A program made the position numbers and the translations under genes. A stretch of 29,620 nt of DNA, taken from a virus. The DNA lies in the IMG/VR virus record IMGVR_UViG_3300044701_002342, positions 1 to 29,620 of that record; one strand, given 5' to 3'. Of this stretch, positions 1 to 5,307 are shown piece after piece (within the stretch, counting starts at the first letter, position 1; every line of letters begins with the position of its first letter). The notes beneath the pieces were generated by a model. The model was given only the letters and a program-made list of their open reading frames with translations, was not told where the DNA came from and ran no database searches.

Positions 1-372
1 CCGATCACGCATACGCCCGAGGATCTGCCGGTGAGCATGTGGCAGGAGCTGGCCAGCCCTGTATGGATGCAGGTGAATCAGACGAAAGTGCTCAACGGGC
101 GGCAGGCCAGGGGCGAGCAGGACGAGCGTCACATCTGCCCACTGCAGCTGGACGTGATCGAGCGCTGCCTCACCCTCTACAGCAACCCAGGCGATCTGGT
201 GCTGGATCCGTTCAACGGCATCGGCAGCACCGGCTACCAAGCCGTGAAGATGGGCCGCCGCTACATCGGCGTGGAGCTGAAGCCGGAGTACGCCCGCCAG
301 GCTGCCCGCTTTCTGCAGCAGGCCGAGGGCCAGAGCGCGACGCTGTTTGACGTGACGGAGGCTGTGACATGA
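1..372 (+). CDS. DNA methyltransferase (N4-cytosine/N6-adenine type), C-terminal part
   Basis: The reading frame is open to the left edge, so only the last 123 residues are present. They hold the S-adenosylmethionine-binding motif I (LDPFNGIGSTG at about residues 72-82) and the following strand GRRYIGVELKPEY, as in class-beta methylases of the N6_N4_Mtase family, where motif I lies near the C terminus and the catalytic DPPY upstream. The DPPY motif is therefore expected outside the window. In phages such orphan methylases usually protect DNA from host restriction or change regulation. The TGA stop overlaps the next ATG (ATGA), so the gene starts a coupled operon. Base specificity cannot be told from this part. 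Confidence 0.9.
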   Translation, partial: PITHTPEDLPVSMWQELASPVWMQVNQTKVLNGRQARGEQDERHICPLQLDVIERCLTLYSNPGDLVLDPFNGIGSTGYQAVKMGRRYIGVELKPEYARQAARFLQQAEGQSATLFDVTEAVT

Positions 373-599
373 CCCCTGCCGACACCGCCCGCGCCATGGG
401 CCTGAACCTGGGCGACACCATCCGCGGCACGCAGGTCTGGGATGGTGGCTGGCATGAGGCTGAGCTGACGCTGATCTGGATTGGTGAGCATGTCTGCGTG
501 TGGCTGGAGCGCTGCCGCAGCTACAAGCGGCCGGACTGGAGCGCCGCCCGCGAGACGGCGACATGGAATGTCCGCCAACGTCAGTGGGTGAGGGCCTGA
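369..599 (+). CDS. Small hypothetical phage protein, 76 aa
   Basis: The start ATG overlaps the methylase stop (ATGA) and the stop overlaps the next start (TGATG), which supports translational coupling. The protein is Trp-rich, with a compact beta-rich look (GDTIRGTQVWDGGWHEAEL, then a hydrophobic strand) and a basic segment RCRSYKRPDW. I do not recognise a named domain; proteins of this kind are common in cyanophage accessory operons. No membrane segment or metal motif is seen. Confidence 0.75.
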   Translation: MTPADTARAMGLNLGDTIRGTQVWDGGWHEAELTLIWIGEHVCVWLERCRSYKRPDWSAARETATWNVRQRQWVRA

Positions 600-811
600 T
601 GGACAACACCCTGATCGGCCGCTGCATGCAGGCCTACACCGACGATGCCCCCGGCTGCGTCTGCAGCCGCGCCGGCACCCGCGCCACCCTGGAGCACCTG
701 GCCGCTGAGCTGACCGTCGCCGGCCACCAGTCCGCGGCAGCGTGGGTGCTGGGGCAGCTGCGGGCTGAGGTGATCCCGCTGCGGCCGCGCACACCGGAGG
801 ATGCGACGTGA
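599..811 (+). CDS. Small hypothetical protein, 70 aa
   Basis: I chose the ATG at 599 because it overlaps the upstream stop as TGATG; longer versions run antisense-like through the previous gene. The product is mostly helical, with three Cys near the N terminus (CMQAYTDDAPGCVC) and an amphipathic segment TRATLEHLAAELTVAG followed by AAAWVLGQLRAEV. The stop overlaps the next GTG start. No family is recognised. Confidence 0.65.
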   Translation: MDNTLIGRCMQAYTDDAPGCVCSRAGTRATLEHLAAELTVAGHQSAAAWVLGQLRAEVIPLRPRTPEDAT

Positions 812-1065
812 CCATCCCGAACCGCGACCACCAGCACGGCGGCGTCGAAGCCGTGGGGCAGCTGGCGCAGCAGATGAAGGGCTGCATGCGCTACGGCGGC
901 GCCAACTGGCCGCGCCTCACCCCAGGCGAACGCGAGGCCCTCGACATGATCTGCCACAAGATCGCCCGCATCCTGTCGGGCGCCGATCCGCACGACCACC
1001 AGCACTGGGAAGACGTTGCCGGGTATGCGCAGGCGGTGATGCGCAGCAGGGAGCCGCAACCATGA
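808..1065 (+). CDS. DUF6378-like phage protein, 85 aa
   Basis: The GTG start overlaps the previous stop (GTGA). The middle and C-terminal parts (LDMICHKIARILSG, then DHQHWEDVAGYAQAV) match the pattern I know from DUF6378 phage proteins, in which a short helix with KIARI and a terminal W-x-D-[IV]-A-G-Y segment are conserved. The biochemical role of that family is unknown to me. It lies in an overlapping operon, with the next ATG inside its end. Confidence 0.75.
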   Translation: MTIPNRDHQHGGVEAVGQLAQQMKGCMRYGGANWPRLTPGEREALDMICHKIARILSGADPHDHQHWEDVAGYAQAVMRSREPQP

Positions 1066-1295
1066 TCGACCCACCAACTCTGCCCCAGCTCTGGAATGCC
1101 GCCCACGTCTGCGACCCCTGCGGCCTCGCCTGGGGCAGCCCACTGCAGGGCGACTGCACCTGCTGGGAAGGCACCTGCCACCTGTGCGGCGCCGTCACTG
1201 GCGTGAGCCACGTCCGCAACTACGGCTACCTGCGTCGGGGGCTGGCGATCGTGGAGGGGCGCGATAGACAGGCCATCACCACCGACACGCCATGA
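1062..1295 (+). CDS. Small zinc-ribbon-like protein, 77 aa
   Basis: The start at 1062 overlaps the upstream stop and the stop overlaps the next ATG. The sequence has CDPCG, then CTCWEGTC and HLCG, giving two CxxC pairs plus extra Cys spaced as in a small zinc ribbon, followed by a basic segment YLRRGL. Metal binding is inferred from the spacing only. No enzyme motif is visible; a nucleic-acid- or protein-binding role is possible. Confidence 0.7.
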   Translation: MIDPPTLPQLWNAAHVCDPCGLAWGSPLQGDCTCWEGTCHLCGAVTGVSHVRNYGYLRRGLAIVEGRDRQAITTDTP

Positions 1296-1486
1296 CCACC
1301 GACTTCCGCGCACTGTGCGCTGAGCTGCTGCAGGCTTGGGATGACCTGCCGTGGGAATACGACTGGAAGGGCAACCCTGTCGGCCCACTCGCCGAGATTG
1401 ACGACACGCCGTTTGAGCATGCCCGCGCCGCCCTGGCCCAGCCGGCGACGATTGCCATTGCTGACGAACTGGAGGGACAGTCATGA
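1292..1486 (+). CDS. Small hypothetical protein, paralogue of the N terminus of the 1569 gene, 64 aa
   Basis: It begins MTTDFRALCAELLQAWD and later has HARAALAQP. The gene at 1569 opens in the same way (MTTDWKALCELLIDEWD, then RARTALAQPEP), so the two are probably duplicates. This ALCxELLxxWD...RARxALAQP pattern is one I associate with cyanobacterial phage-like islands; no function is known to me. Both ends overlap neighbouring genes. Confidence 0.7.
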   Translation: MTTDFRALCAELLQAWDDLPWEYDWKGNPVGPLAEIDDTPFEHARAALAQPATIAIADELEGQS

Positions 1487-1572
1487 AATGGGATGCCTGG
1501 GCAGTGTTTTGGATCTGCTTTTTTCTTTACGAGATTGTCATTCAACTTTATCCACACGGGATTAAGCCATGA
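1483..1572 (+). CDS. 29-residue single-pass membrane peptide
   Basis: An ATG at 1483 overlaps the upstream stop (ATGA) and the stop at 1572 overlaps the next ATG (ATGA), so this short frame bridges two coupled genes exactly. It encodes MKWDAWAVFWICFFLYEIV followed by a short polar tail ending HGIKP. The core AVFWICFFLYEIVI is a clear hydrophobic helix. Base use is richer in T than in the neighbours, as expected for a membrane segment. Small phage membrane peptides can be toxins, lysis modulators or exclusion factors, but nothing here decides among them. Confidence 0.6.
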   Translation: MKWDAWAVFWICFFLYEIVIQLYPHGIKP

Positions 1573-2243
1573 CCACCGACTGGAAAGCGCTCTGCGAATT
1601 GCTGATTGACGAATGGGATGCGGCTTCAGGAGATCCCGACATGATCTCCTTTGCGATCGCCATTGACCGCGCCCGCACCGCCCTGGCCCAGCCGGAGCCG
1701 GTGGGGCCGACGGATGAGGAGCTGCACCAGCTCTGGCTAGACCTCTATGCCTTCCATGACGGTCCCACCAGCGGCGATGTGGCGGAGATCGCCCGCGCCG
1801 TCCTCGCCCGCTACGCCCGCCCCACCATCACCCCCATCCCGGTGAGCGAGGCCCAGCCGGAGCCGGGGCCGACGGATCTGCGAGACGAGACGCTGCTAGT
1901 GGAAGCGGATGCCTATTTCCTGTACGGGGAAGGCAAGTACACGGCTTCCCTCGAGGAGGTTGTTGCCTTTGCCCGCCGGATGCTCCTGGCGGGGCAGCGA
2001 TACACCCACCCCACCCCTCCGCCCATCCCGGTGAGTGAGCGGCTGCCGGGGCCGGAGGACTGCGATGCGGAGGGGTGTTGCTGGTGGTGGCGGATGGATG
2101 GTGTAGAGGCGCACTGGGAGCTGATTTCACTAGGTGACCCAATCGGTCACAACGAGTCCTGTGCGCCACACGTCAGCTACGGCCCCTGGCTTCCCTTCCA
2201 CGCCCTGCCGCTGCCCACTGCAGTAGATGGCCCAGGAGGTTGA
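1569..2243 (+). CDS. DUF551-domain protein with internal duplication, 224 aa
   Basis: The N terminus repeats the ALCELLIDEWD / RARTALAQPEP pattern of the 1292 gene. Two tandem modules follow, each with a helix of the form ARAVLARYARP or ARRMLLAGQRY, then a Pro-rich linker (TPIPVSEAQPEPGPTD; PPIPVSERLPGPED). The C terminus, PIPVSERLPGPEDC...WWW...YGPWLPFHALPLP, is the DUF551 signature common in phages. The role of DUF551 is unknown. The end overlaps the next gene by 17 nt. The linkers with repeated PxPVSE look like the product of domain shuffling. Confidence 0.8.
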   Translation: MTTDWKALCELLIDEWDAASGDPDMISFAIAIDRARTALAQPEPVGPTDEELHQLWLDLYAFHDGPTSGDVAEIARAVLARYARPTITPIPVSEAQPEPGPTDLRDETLLVEADAYFLYGEGKYTASLEEVVAFARRMLLAGQRYTHPTPPPIPVSERLPGPEDCDAEGCCWWWRMDGVEAHWELISLGDPIGHNESCAPHVSYGPWLPFHALPLPTAVDGPGG

Positions 2244-2652
2244 CCCATCACCACCAGCGGCGATCGTGCTGGCGGGCCTGCTGCGCCTGATCGCCAGCGG
2301 GCTCGAGCGCATTGATGCCACACCATGGCGACCTGGTGCCACGTCATCAGTGATGACCGGGAGCGGCTGGTGGCTGGTGATCCGCGGGGATGACGAGGGC
2401 CAGCCGGTGGAGCTGCTGCATGCGCAGCCGCCATCGCTGCTGATGCCACCGTGGATCCATGGCGGGCAGCGTGATGACTGGACGCTGGGGCCGGAATCGA
2501 AGGTGGTGACACCGGTGCAGCTGTTGAGCGATGCGCAACGCGACAGGCTGCGGCATCGGCTGGAGTCAGCCCCAGCACCGTGGACCTTCAGGCCGCTGCC
2601 GGTGTGGGACGTGGACTGGAGCGGAGAGGGTGAGGAGGTGATCCTGGATTGA
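2227..2652 (+). CDS. Hypothetical protein, 141 aa
   Basis: Last gene of the left plus-strand operon; its ATG lies 17 nt inside the previous gene. It has a helical start (AAIVLAGLLRLIASGLERI), a beta-looking middle (GSGWWLVIRGDDEGQPVELL) and an acidic end. No family is recognised. It ends shortly before a hairpin and a convergent minus-strand array. Confidence 0.65.
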   Translation: MAQEVDPSPPAAIVLAGLLRLIASGLERIDATPWRPGATSSVMTGSGWWLVIRGDDEGQPVELLHAQPPSLLMPPWIHGGQRDDWTLGPESKVVTPVQLLSDAQRDRLRHRLESAPAPWTFRPLPVWDVDWSGEGEEVILD

Positions 2653-2677
2653 TGGCCAGGCCTTCGGTAGGGTTTCA

Positions 2678-2700
2678 GGCCAGCCCCATCGAAGCTGGCC
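2678..2700 (+). terminator. Possible terminator hairpin of the left operon
   Basis: A 7-bp perfect stem GGCCAGC/GCTGGCC with a 9-nt loop lies 26 nt after the stop of the last plus-strand gene. There is no T tract after it, so it is a weak or Rho-assisted terminator at best. Confidence 0.35.
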
Positions 2701-2747
2701 ACCCCGCCCCCCTTGCGGATGATGGGCCGACCTGGCCAGGGCACAGT

Positions 2748-2772
2748 AAAGCCCCGGTAGTGAGCCGGGGCT
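2748..2772 (-). terminator. Terminator hairpin after cassette A
   Basis: On the minus strand an 8-bp perfect stem AGCCCCGG/CCGGGGCT follows the stop of the 2780 gene. Only a short, broken T tract (TTTAC) follows. The stem is the same as in the two terminators at 3237 and 3588. Confidence 0.6.
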
Positions 2773-2779
2773 GGTGGGG

Positions 2780-3154
2780 TCAGGTCACAAGCTCAGTCAG
2801 GATCCCGAGCTGCTTTGCGTTGCGCCAGATCTCGCGGGCTTCATCTGCCGATTCAATGACCCGGTAGAAGCTGTCTCGGCCCCATTGCTTGCCGCGATAC
2901 GGGGCAACGCTCATCTTGATGTTCTTCCAGGTGCGACGACGCAGCTCGGCGCCACTGAAGGTGCCGTTGTTGACCCATACGGTCAGCATCAGGTCGGAGT
3001 TGTCTCCGATGAATGCGTTGATGTCGCGGAGCTTGCCGGTGGCGCCGCAGGCGAAGCAGTCGCCGTTCTGAATGTGGGAGAAGTGCGGCAGCTTGCCGGA
3101 TCCACCGCAGAAGGGGCAGGTGCAGGTGGCGTTGCGGAGCTTGGTAACGGTCAT
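2780..3154 (-). CDS. Cassette A: zinc-finger protein with DnaJ-like cysteine motif, 124 aa
   Basis: I chose the ATG at 3154 because it follows the conserved cassette leader; the upstream extension would translate through the promoter box. Residues about 11-42 hold CPFCGGSGKLPHFSH and then CFACGATGKL, two CxxCGxxG units like half of the DnaJ cysteine-rich zinc domain. The rest is basic and beta-rich (SVAPYRGKQWGRDSFYRVI) with a helix SADEAREIWRNAKQLGIL. I know similar small zinc proteins from cyanophages but not their function. The gene has its own promoter, 5' hairpin and terminator. Confidence 0.8.
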   Translation of the reverse strand: MTVTKLRNATCTCPFCGGSGKLPHFSHIQNGDCFACGATGKLRDINAFIGDNSDLMLTVWVNNGTFSGAELRRRTWKNIKMSVAPYRGKQWGRDSFYRVIESADEAREIWRNAKQLGILTELVT

Positions 3155-3171
3155 TGCCTGTCGATGGTTGC

Positions 3172-3187
3172 GCCGGGCCTCCCCGGC
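3172..3187 (-). promoter_or_regulatory. Cassette A 5' GAGG-loop hairpin
   Basis: On the minus strand the stem GCCGGG/CCCGGC encloses the loop GAGG. It starts 9 nt after the -10-like box, so it would be at or near the 5' end of the transcript, and lies 17 nt before the ATG. The spacer to the ATG (CAACCATCGACA core) is shared with cassette D. Confidence 0.6.
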
Positions 3188-3196
3188 TGTGAATCC

Positions 3197-3226
3197 ACCG
3201 TAGCGCACAGTCTGACGGCCTGGCAA
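3197..3226 (-). promoter_or_regulatory. Cassette A promoter-like box
   Basis: On the minus strand TTGCCA, an 18-nt spacer and TACGGT resemble a sigma-70 promoter. The spacer carries the repeated motif GTCAGAC followed by TGCGCTAC, which recurs in the other cassettes and could be an operator. Confidence 0.5.
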
Positions 3227-3236
3227 GCCTGCGCAC

Positions 3237-3263
3237 AAAAAAGCCCCGGTGGTTGCCGGGGCT
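3237..3263 (-). terminator. Rho-independent terminator after cassette B
   Basis: On the minus strand the stem AGCCCCGG/CCGGGGCT with loop CAACCA is followed by six T. It sits directly after the stop of the 3270 gene and ahead of the promoter of cassette A. Confidence 0.85.
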
Positions 3264-3269
3264 GGTGCG

Positions 3270-3503
3270 TCAGGCGACGGCGTTGGCTTCAGCGATGACC
3301 TGATCAATCCATGCGTGGTCGGCCTTGTATTCGGCCAGCCGCGCATCGTCGATCACGAGATCGTCCCAGTCGTTGCGCTCCAGGTCTGACGCGAGATCAT
3401 CAAGGTGAGCCTCGATGTCTCCGTAGACACAGGCGACGCGATCCCAGTTCGGGAGCGACTGCAGAAGCCTGATTGCCATCAGGGCCTGTGCGGTGTGATT
3501 CAT
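3270..3503 (-). CDS. Cassette B: small acidic protein, 77 aa
   Basis: A helical, acidic protein with many Asp (AHLDDLASDLERNDWDDLVIDDARLAEYKADHAWIDQVIAEA). The charge pattern would suit a DNA mimic or an adaptor binding a basic partner, but no family is recognised. It stands alone, with its own promoter at 3549, GAGG hairpin at 3525 and terminator at 3237. Confidence 0.75.
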   Translation of the reverse strand: MNHTAQALMAIRLLQSLPNWDRVACVYGDIEAHLDDLASDLERNDWDDLVIDDARLAEYKADHAWIDQVIAEANAVA

Positions 3504-3524
3504 TTGTCTAGGTGCGATGGGCGC

Positions 3525-3540
3525 CGGGGGCCTCCCCCCG
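3525..3540 (-). promoter_or_regulatory. Cassette B 5' GAGG-loop hairpin
   Basis: On the minus strand the stem CGGGGG/CCCCCG encloses the loop GAGG. It begins 8 nt after the -10-like box and ends 21 nt before the ATG. The stem sequence differs from the other copies while the loop is the same. Confidence 0.6.
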
Positions 3541-3548
3541 ACTCATCC

Positions 3549-3577
3549 AATGTAGCGCATAGGGTGACGGTGCGCAA
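3549..3577 (-). promoter_or_regulatory. Cassette B promoter-like box
   Basis: On the minus strand TTGCGC, a 17-nt spacer and TACATT form a plausible sigma-70 promoter. The spacer holds GTCACCC and TATGCGC, a variant of the shared motif. Confidence 0.55.
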
Positions 3578-3587
3578 CGGGCAGGCA

Positions 3588-3613
3588 TGAAAAAGCCCCG
3601 GACTGGCCGGGGC
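3588..3613 (-). terminator. Rho-independent terminator after cassette C
   Basis: On the minus strand the stem GCCCCGG/CCGGGGC with loop CCAGT is followed by five T, directly downstream of the 3631 gene and upstream of the promoter of cassette B. Confidence 0.85.
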
Positions 3614-3630
3614 GGTGGAGTTGGTTGGGA

Positions 3631-3876
3631 TCAGGCTGCGGCGTAGGTGTATTCGACGCCGATGATCCGCGGGTCGTGGTCCATCCAGAACTCGACGCGG
3701 CCGCCGACTGGGGAGATGTGGGTTACGGCGACGGCGCGTGCTGGCTCCATGTTGCGGATGGTTTCGCGGCTGACGACCGACGACCCGTCGCGGTAGTGGA
3801 GGGTTTCGATCTGGGTGAAATCCTTGGTGACATAGCCGATGGCGTTGTACCAGGTGCCGGATGTTTCGTCGTACAT
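3631..3876 (-). CDS. Cassette C: small hypothetical protein, 81 aa
   Basis: The ATG at 3876 (MYDETSGTWYNAIGYV) follows the conserved leader; an upstream in-frame ATG would sit in the hairpin region. The protein looks all-beta (TQIETLHYRDGSSVVSRETI, then RVEFWMDHDPRIIGVEYTY). No family is recognised. It is monocistronic, with its own promoter, GAGG hairpin and terminator. Confidence 0.75.
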   Translation of the reverse strand: MYDETSGTWYNAIGYVTKDFTQIETLHYRDGSSVVSRETIRNMEPARAVAVTHISPVGGRVEFWMDHDPRIIGVEYTYAAA

Positions 3877-3893
3877 GGCTTGTGATGGGTGGT

Positions 3894-3911
3894 GGGAGCG
3901 CCTCCGCCCCC
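3894..3911 (-). promoter_or_regulatory. Cassette C 5' GAGG-loop hairpin
   Basis: On the minus strand GGGGGCG pairs with CGCTCCC (one G-U wobble) around the loop GAGG. It begins 9 nt after the -10-like box and ends 17 nt before the ATG. The stem is one base pair longer than in A, B and D and different in sequence. Confidence 0.6.
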
Positions 3912-3920
3912 GATGCACAT

Positions 3921-3940
3921 AATGTAGCGCACAGTCTGAC
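3921..3940 (-). promoter_or_regulatory. Cassette C promoter-like box
   Basis: On the minus strand TACATT is preceded by GTCAGACTGTGCGC, identical to cassette A over that stretch. No good -35 is seen upstream (nearest is TGGCTG), so an activator or a different sigma factor may be needed. Confidence 0.5.
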
Positions 3941-3966
3941 GCGCAGCCACCTGCCAGCGGACCGGT

Positions 3967-4197
3967 TCACATAGCGTCACGCTTTCGTCTGGCCCTGCTG
4001 CGGGCCACCCGCTCAGCCTTGAACGCTCGGCCGGCTGGATCCAGTCGCTCCCAGCAGCGGCTGCACAGGATCCCGCGGGCACCACGATGCGCCAGCCCGC
4101 AGGCGGGGCAGATCGGCGGCTGTGGTGGTGGCAGCCGGCCTGCCTTGCGTTCGCGGTATCGGCGGCTGTATTCGGCAGCGCGTGGGTCGCTCACCAC
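3967..4197 (-). CDS. Small zinc-ribbon protein with basic tail, 76 aa
   Basis: A GTG start at 4197 overlaps the end of the 4191 gene. Residues about 29-48 hold CPACGLAHRGARGILCSRC, two CxxC pairs typical of a zinc ribbon; both flanks are rich in Arg and Lys (SRRYRERKAGR at the N side, RVARSRARRKR at the C side). A nucleic-acid-binding role is likely but not proven. It is the third gene after the cassette D promoter. Confidence 0.75.
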   Translation of the reverse strand: MVSDPRAAEYSRRYRERKAGRLPPPQPPICPACGLAHRGARGILCSRCWERLDPAGRAFKAERVARSRARRKRDAM

Positions 4198-4328
4198 TGG
4201 CCTTCCCGCTCGATGCGCAGGATGGTGGCGGTCGGTTCCAGCTCGGCAGCCGTGAGCCGAGCGGCCTGCAGCGACCGGGCCATGAGGCGCCAGGTGCCGG
4301 TGCTGCTGTGGACGATGTAGGTCTGCAT
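4191..4328 (-). CDS. Small hypothetical protein, 45 aa
   Basis: A short frame begins with ATG at 4328 (MQTYIVHSSTGTWRLMARSL), continues QAARLTAAELEPTATILRIE and ends just inside the next gene, overlapping its GTG start. The alternation of strand, helix and strand and the coupling to the 3967 gene support it as real. I have seen similar short proteins in cyanobacterial phage islands; the function is unknown. Confidence 0.65.
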   Translation of the reverse strand: MQTYIVHSSTGTWRLMARSLQAARLTAAELEPTATILRIEREGQW

Positions 4329-4350
4329 GGCGTGTCGTGCGGTGGGTAGT

Positions 4351-4369
4351 GCCGGGATGGGCTCCCGGC
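4351..4369 (-). terminator. Hairpin between cassette D and the 4191 gene
   Basis: The perfect 7-bp stem GCCGGGA/TCCCGGC with a 5-nt loop lies between the stop of the 4383 gene and the next ATG. No T tract follows, so it may be a partial terminator or mRNA processing/stabilising hairpin. Confidence 0.4.
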
Positions 4370-4382
4370 GGGCCGTGGTGGG

Positions 4383-4625
4383 TCAGGCGTCGGCCAGCGC
4401 GGCCAGCGCGGCCAGCGCGGCCTTCACGTCAGCAGCTTTGTAGGCGGCTGCGGCTTCTTCCAGGGAACCGAACTGCCTGCCCATCGACAGCCCAGACATG
4501 CCGTTGCGCTGGATGTACACGGTGATGCGGCCCCAAGGCCAGAAGCAGACGCCGATCTCCTTGCCTTTCTCGGTGGTCAGTGTGAAGAAGGTCTCGGACT
4601 CTTGCTGGATCAGGGTGGCGGTCAT
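4383..4625 (-). CDS. Cassette D: small hypothetical protein, 80 aa
   Basis: The ATG at 4625 follows the conserved leader; the longer frame to 4727 would read through the promoter and hairpin and is rejected. The protein has a beta-rich N-terminal half (FFTLTTEKGKEIGVCFWPWG, RITVYIQRNG) and an Ala-rich helical tail with the repeat ALAALAALADA, written at DNA level as a short GGCCAGCGC tandem repeat. No family is recognised. Two more genes follow with only a weak hairpin between, so this cassette may be tricistronic. Confidence 0.7.
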   Translation of the reverse strand: MTATLIQQESETFFTLTTEKGKEIGVCFWPWGRITVYIQRNGMSGLSMGRQFGSLEEAAAAYKAADVKAALAALAALADA

Positions 4626-4642
4626 GGCTTGTCGATGGTTGT

Positions 4643-4658
4643 GGCGGGCCTCCCCGCC
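4643..4658 (-). promoter_or_regulatory. Cassette D 5' GAGG-loop hairpin
   Basis: On the minus strand the stem GGCGGG/CCCGCC encloses the loop GAGG. It begins 9 nt after the -10-like box and ends 17 nt before the ATG. The following CAACCATCGACA is shared with cassette A. Confidence 0.6.
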
Positions 4659-4667
4659 GGTCTCCTT

Positions 4668-4687
4668 AATGTAGCGCATGGTCTGAC
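4668..4687 (-). promoter_or_regulatory. Cassette D promoter-like box
   Basis: On the minus strand TACATT is preceded by GTCAGACCATGCGC, matching cassettes A and C closely. As in C, no convincing -35 is present. Farther upstream a TGTGAACCG element is shared with the region upstream of cassette C. Confidence 0.5.
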
Positions 4688-4739
4688 GACCCGCGACCAC
4701 CAGCAAGGGCGGTTCACAGGTCGTCACATTGGCGGCCGC

Positions 4740-4928
4740 TCAGGCCTTGGCCAGTTCCGCCTCAAAGGCGGCAACGCAACGGCAGGCTTCTGCGTGAGCG
4801 ATCAGCAGTTCGCTGCGCTCGTGCAGGCTGTAGGTGGAGCGCAGCGCGGCGGCCAGCTGATCACGCTTGGCCTGATGGCACTCCAGCGCAGCGTTCAGAA
4901 GCTCAACCTGAGCGACGGTGATGGCCAT
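4740..4928 (-). CDS. Cassette E: small helical protein, 62 aa
   Basis: The ATG at 4928 is chosen; upstream residues would be encoded by the hairpin and promoter box. The sequence is almost entirely amphipathic helix (VAQVELLNAALECHQAKRDQL, LIAHAEACRCVAAFEAELAKA) with three Cys, so a helical hairpin or a dimer is likely. No family is recognised. There is no terminator before the cassette D promoter. Confidence 0.7.
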   Translation of the reverse strand: MAITVAQVELLNAALECHQAKRDQLAAALRSTYSLHERSELLIAHAEACRCVAAFEAELAKA

Positions 4929-4955
4929 GAACAAAACCGGCGACGTGGCCGGACG

Positions 4956-4989
4956 ATGGAGACCGGAGCGCCTCCGCCCCGGTCTCCAT
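4956..4989 (-). promoter_or_regulatory. Cassette E long GAGG-loop hairpin
   Basis: A 15-bp stem with a single G-U wobble encloses the loop GAGG, far more stable than the hairpins of the other cassettes. The outer pairs reach the -10-like box, so a transcript starting about 7 nt after it would contain only the inner part of the stem. The hairpin ends 27 nt before the ATG. Confidence 0.6.
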
Positions 4990-5019
4990 ACAGTAGCGCA
5001 TGGCCTGACGACCTGGCAA
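4990..5019 (-). promoter_or_regulatory. Cassette E promoter-like box
   Basis: On the minus strand TTGCCA, an 18-nt spacer and TACTGT form a sigma-70-like promoter, with GTCAGGCCATGCGC in the spacer, matching the shared motif. Confidence 0.5.
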
Positions 5020-5037
5020 CCATCGAGGCCGATCACG

Positions 5038-5223
5038 TCATGCCAGCGCCTTGCGCACCTGGTAGACGGTGATCCCGAGGCGGGTGGCGATGGCGCGTTG
5101 CGTCATCCCCGCGGCACGCAGGCGGCGGATCCGCTGCGGTTGTGATTCGAGCAGCCAGGCGAGGAACAGGGCAGGCAGCAGCAGCAGCGCCAGCGCCCAC
5201 GCCAGCAGGCAGGTGGTGGTCAT
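5038..5223 (-). CDS. Cassette F: membrane-anchored mini HTH protein, 60 aa
   Basis: Residues about 4-25 form a strong hydrophobic segment (CLLAWALALLLLPALFLAWLL). Residues about 31-59 read IRRLRAAGMTQRAIATRLGI followed by TVYQVRKAL, a good Hin/resolvase-type helix-turn-helix. A DNA-binding domain this small joined directly to a membrane helix is unusual; it could tether DNA to the membrane or act as a membrane-bound regulator. It is the first gene of the minus-strand array, facing the XRE regulator. Confidence 0.75.
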   Translation of the reverse strand: MTTTCLLAWALALLLLPALFLAWLLESQPQRIRRLRAAGMTQRAIATRLGITVYQVRKALA

Positions 5224-5307
5224 GGTGGTTTTCGGTAGTGCCGGCTGGAGCGCTCAGCCTCGACAGCGGGCGGAATGGTGCGTGCCGAACAGGCCGGCAA
5301 CAGGCTC

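Noticed and set aside
3154-3346. N-terminal extension of the 2780 gene by 64 residues
   Set aside because: The added sequence is encoded by the promoter, hairpin and the upstream terminator; the ATG at 3154 follows the shared leader.
4383-4430. GGCCAGCGC tandem repeat as a CRISPR-like or iteron element
   Set aside because: It only encodes the Ala-rich tail of the 4383 gene, with three near-identical short units and no spacers.
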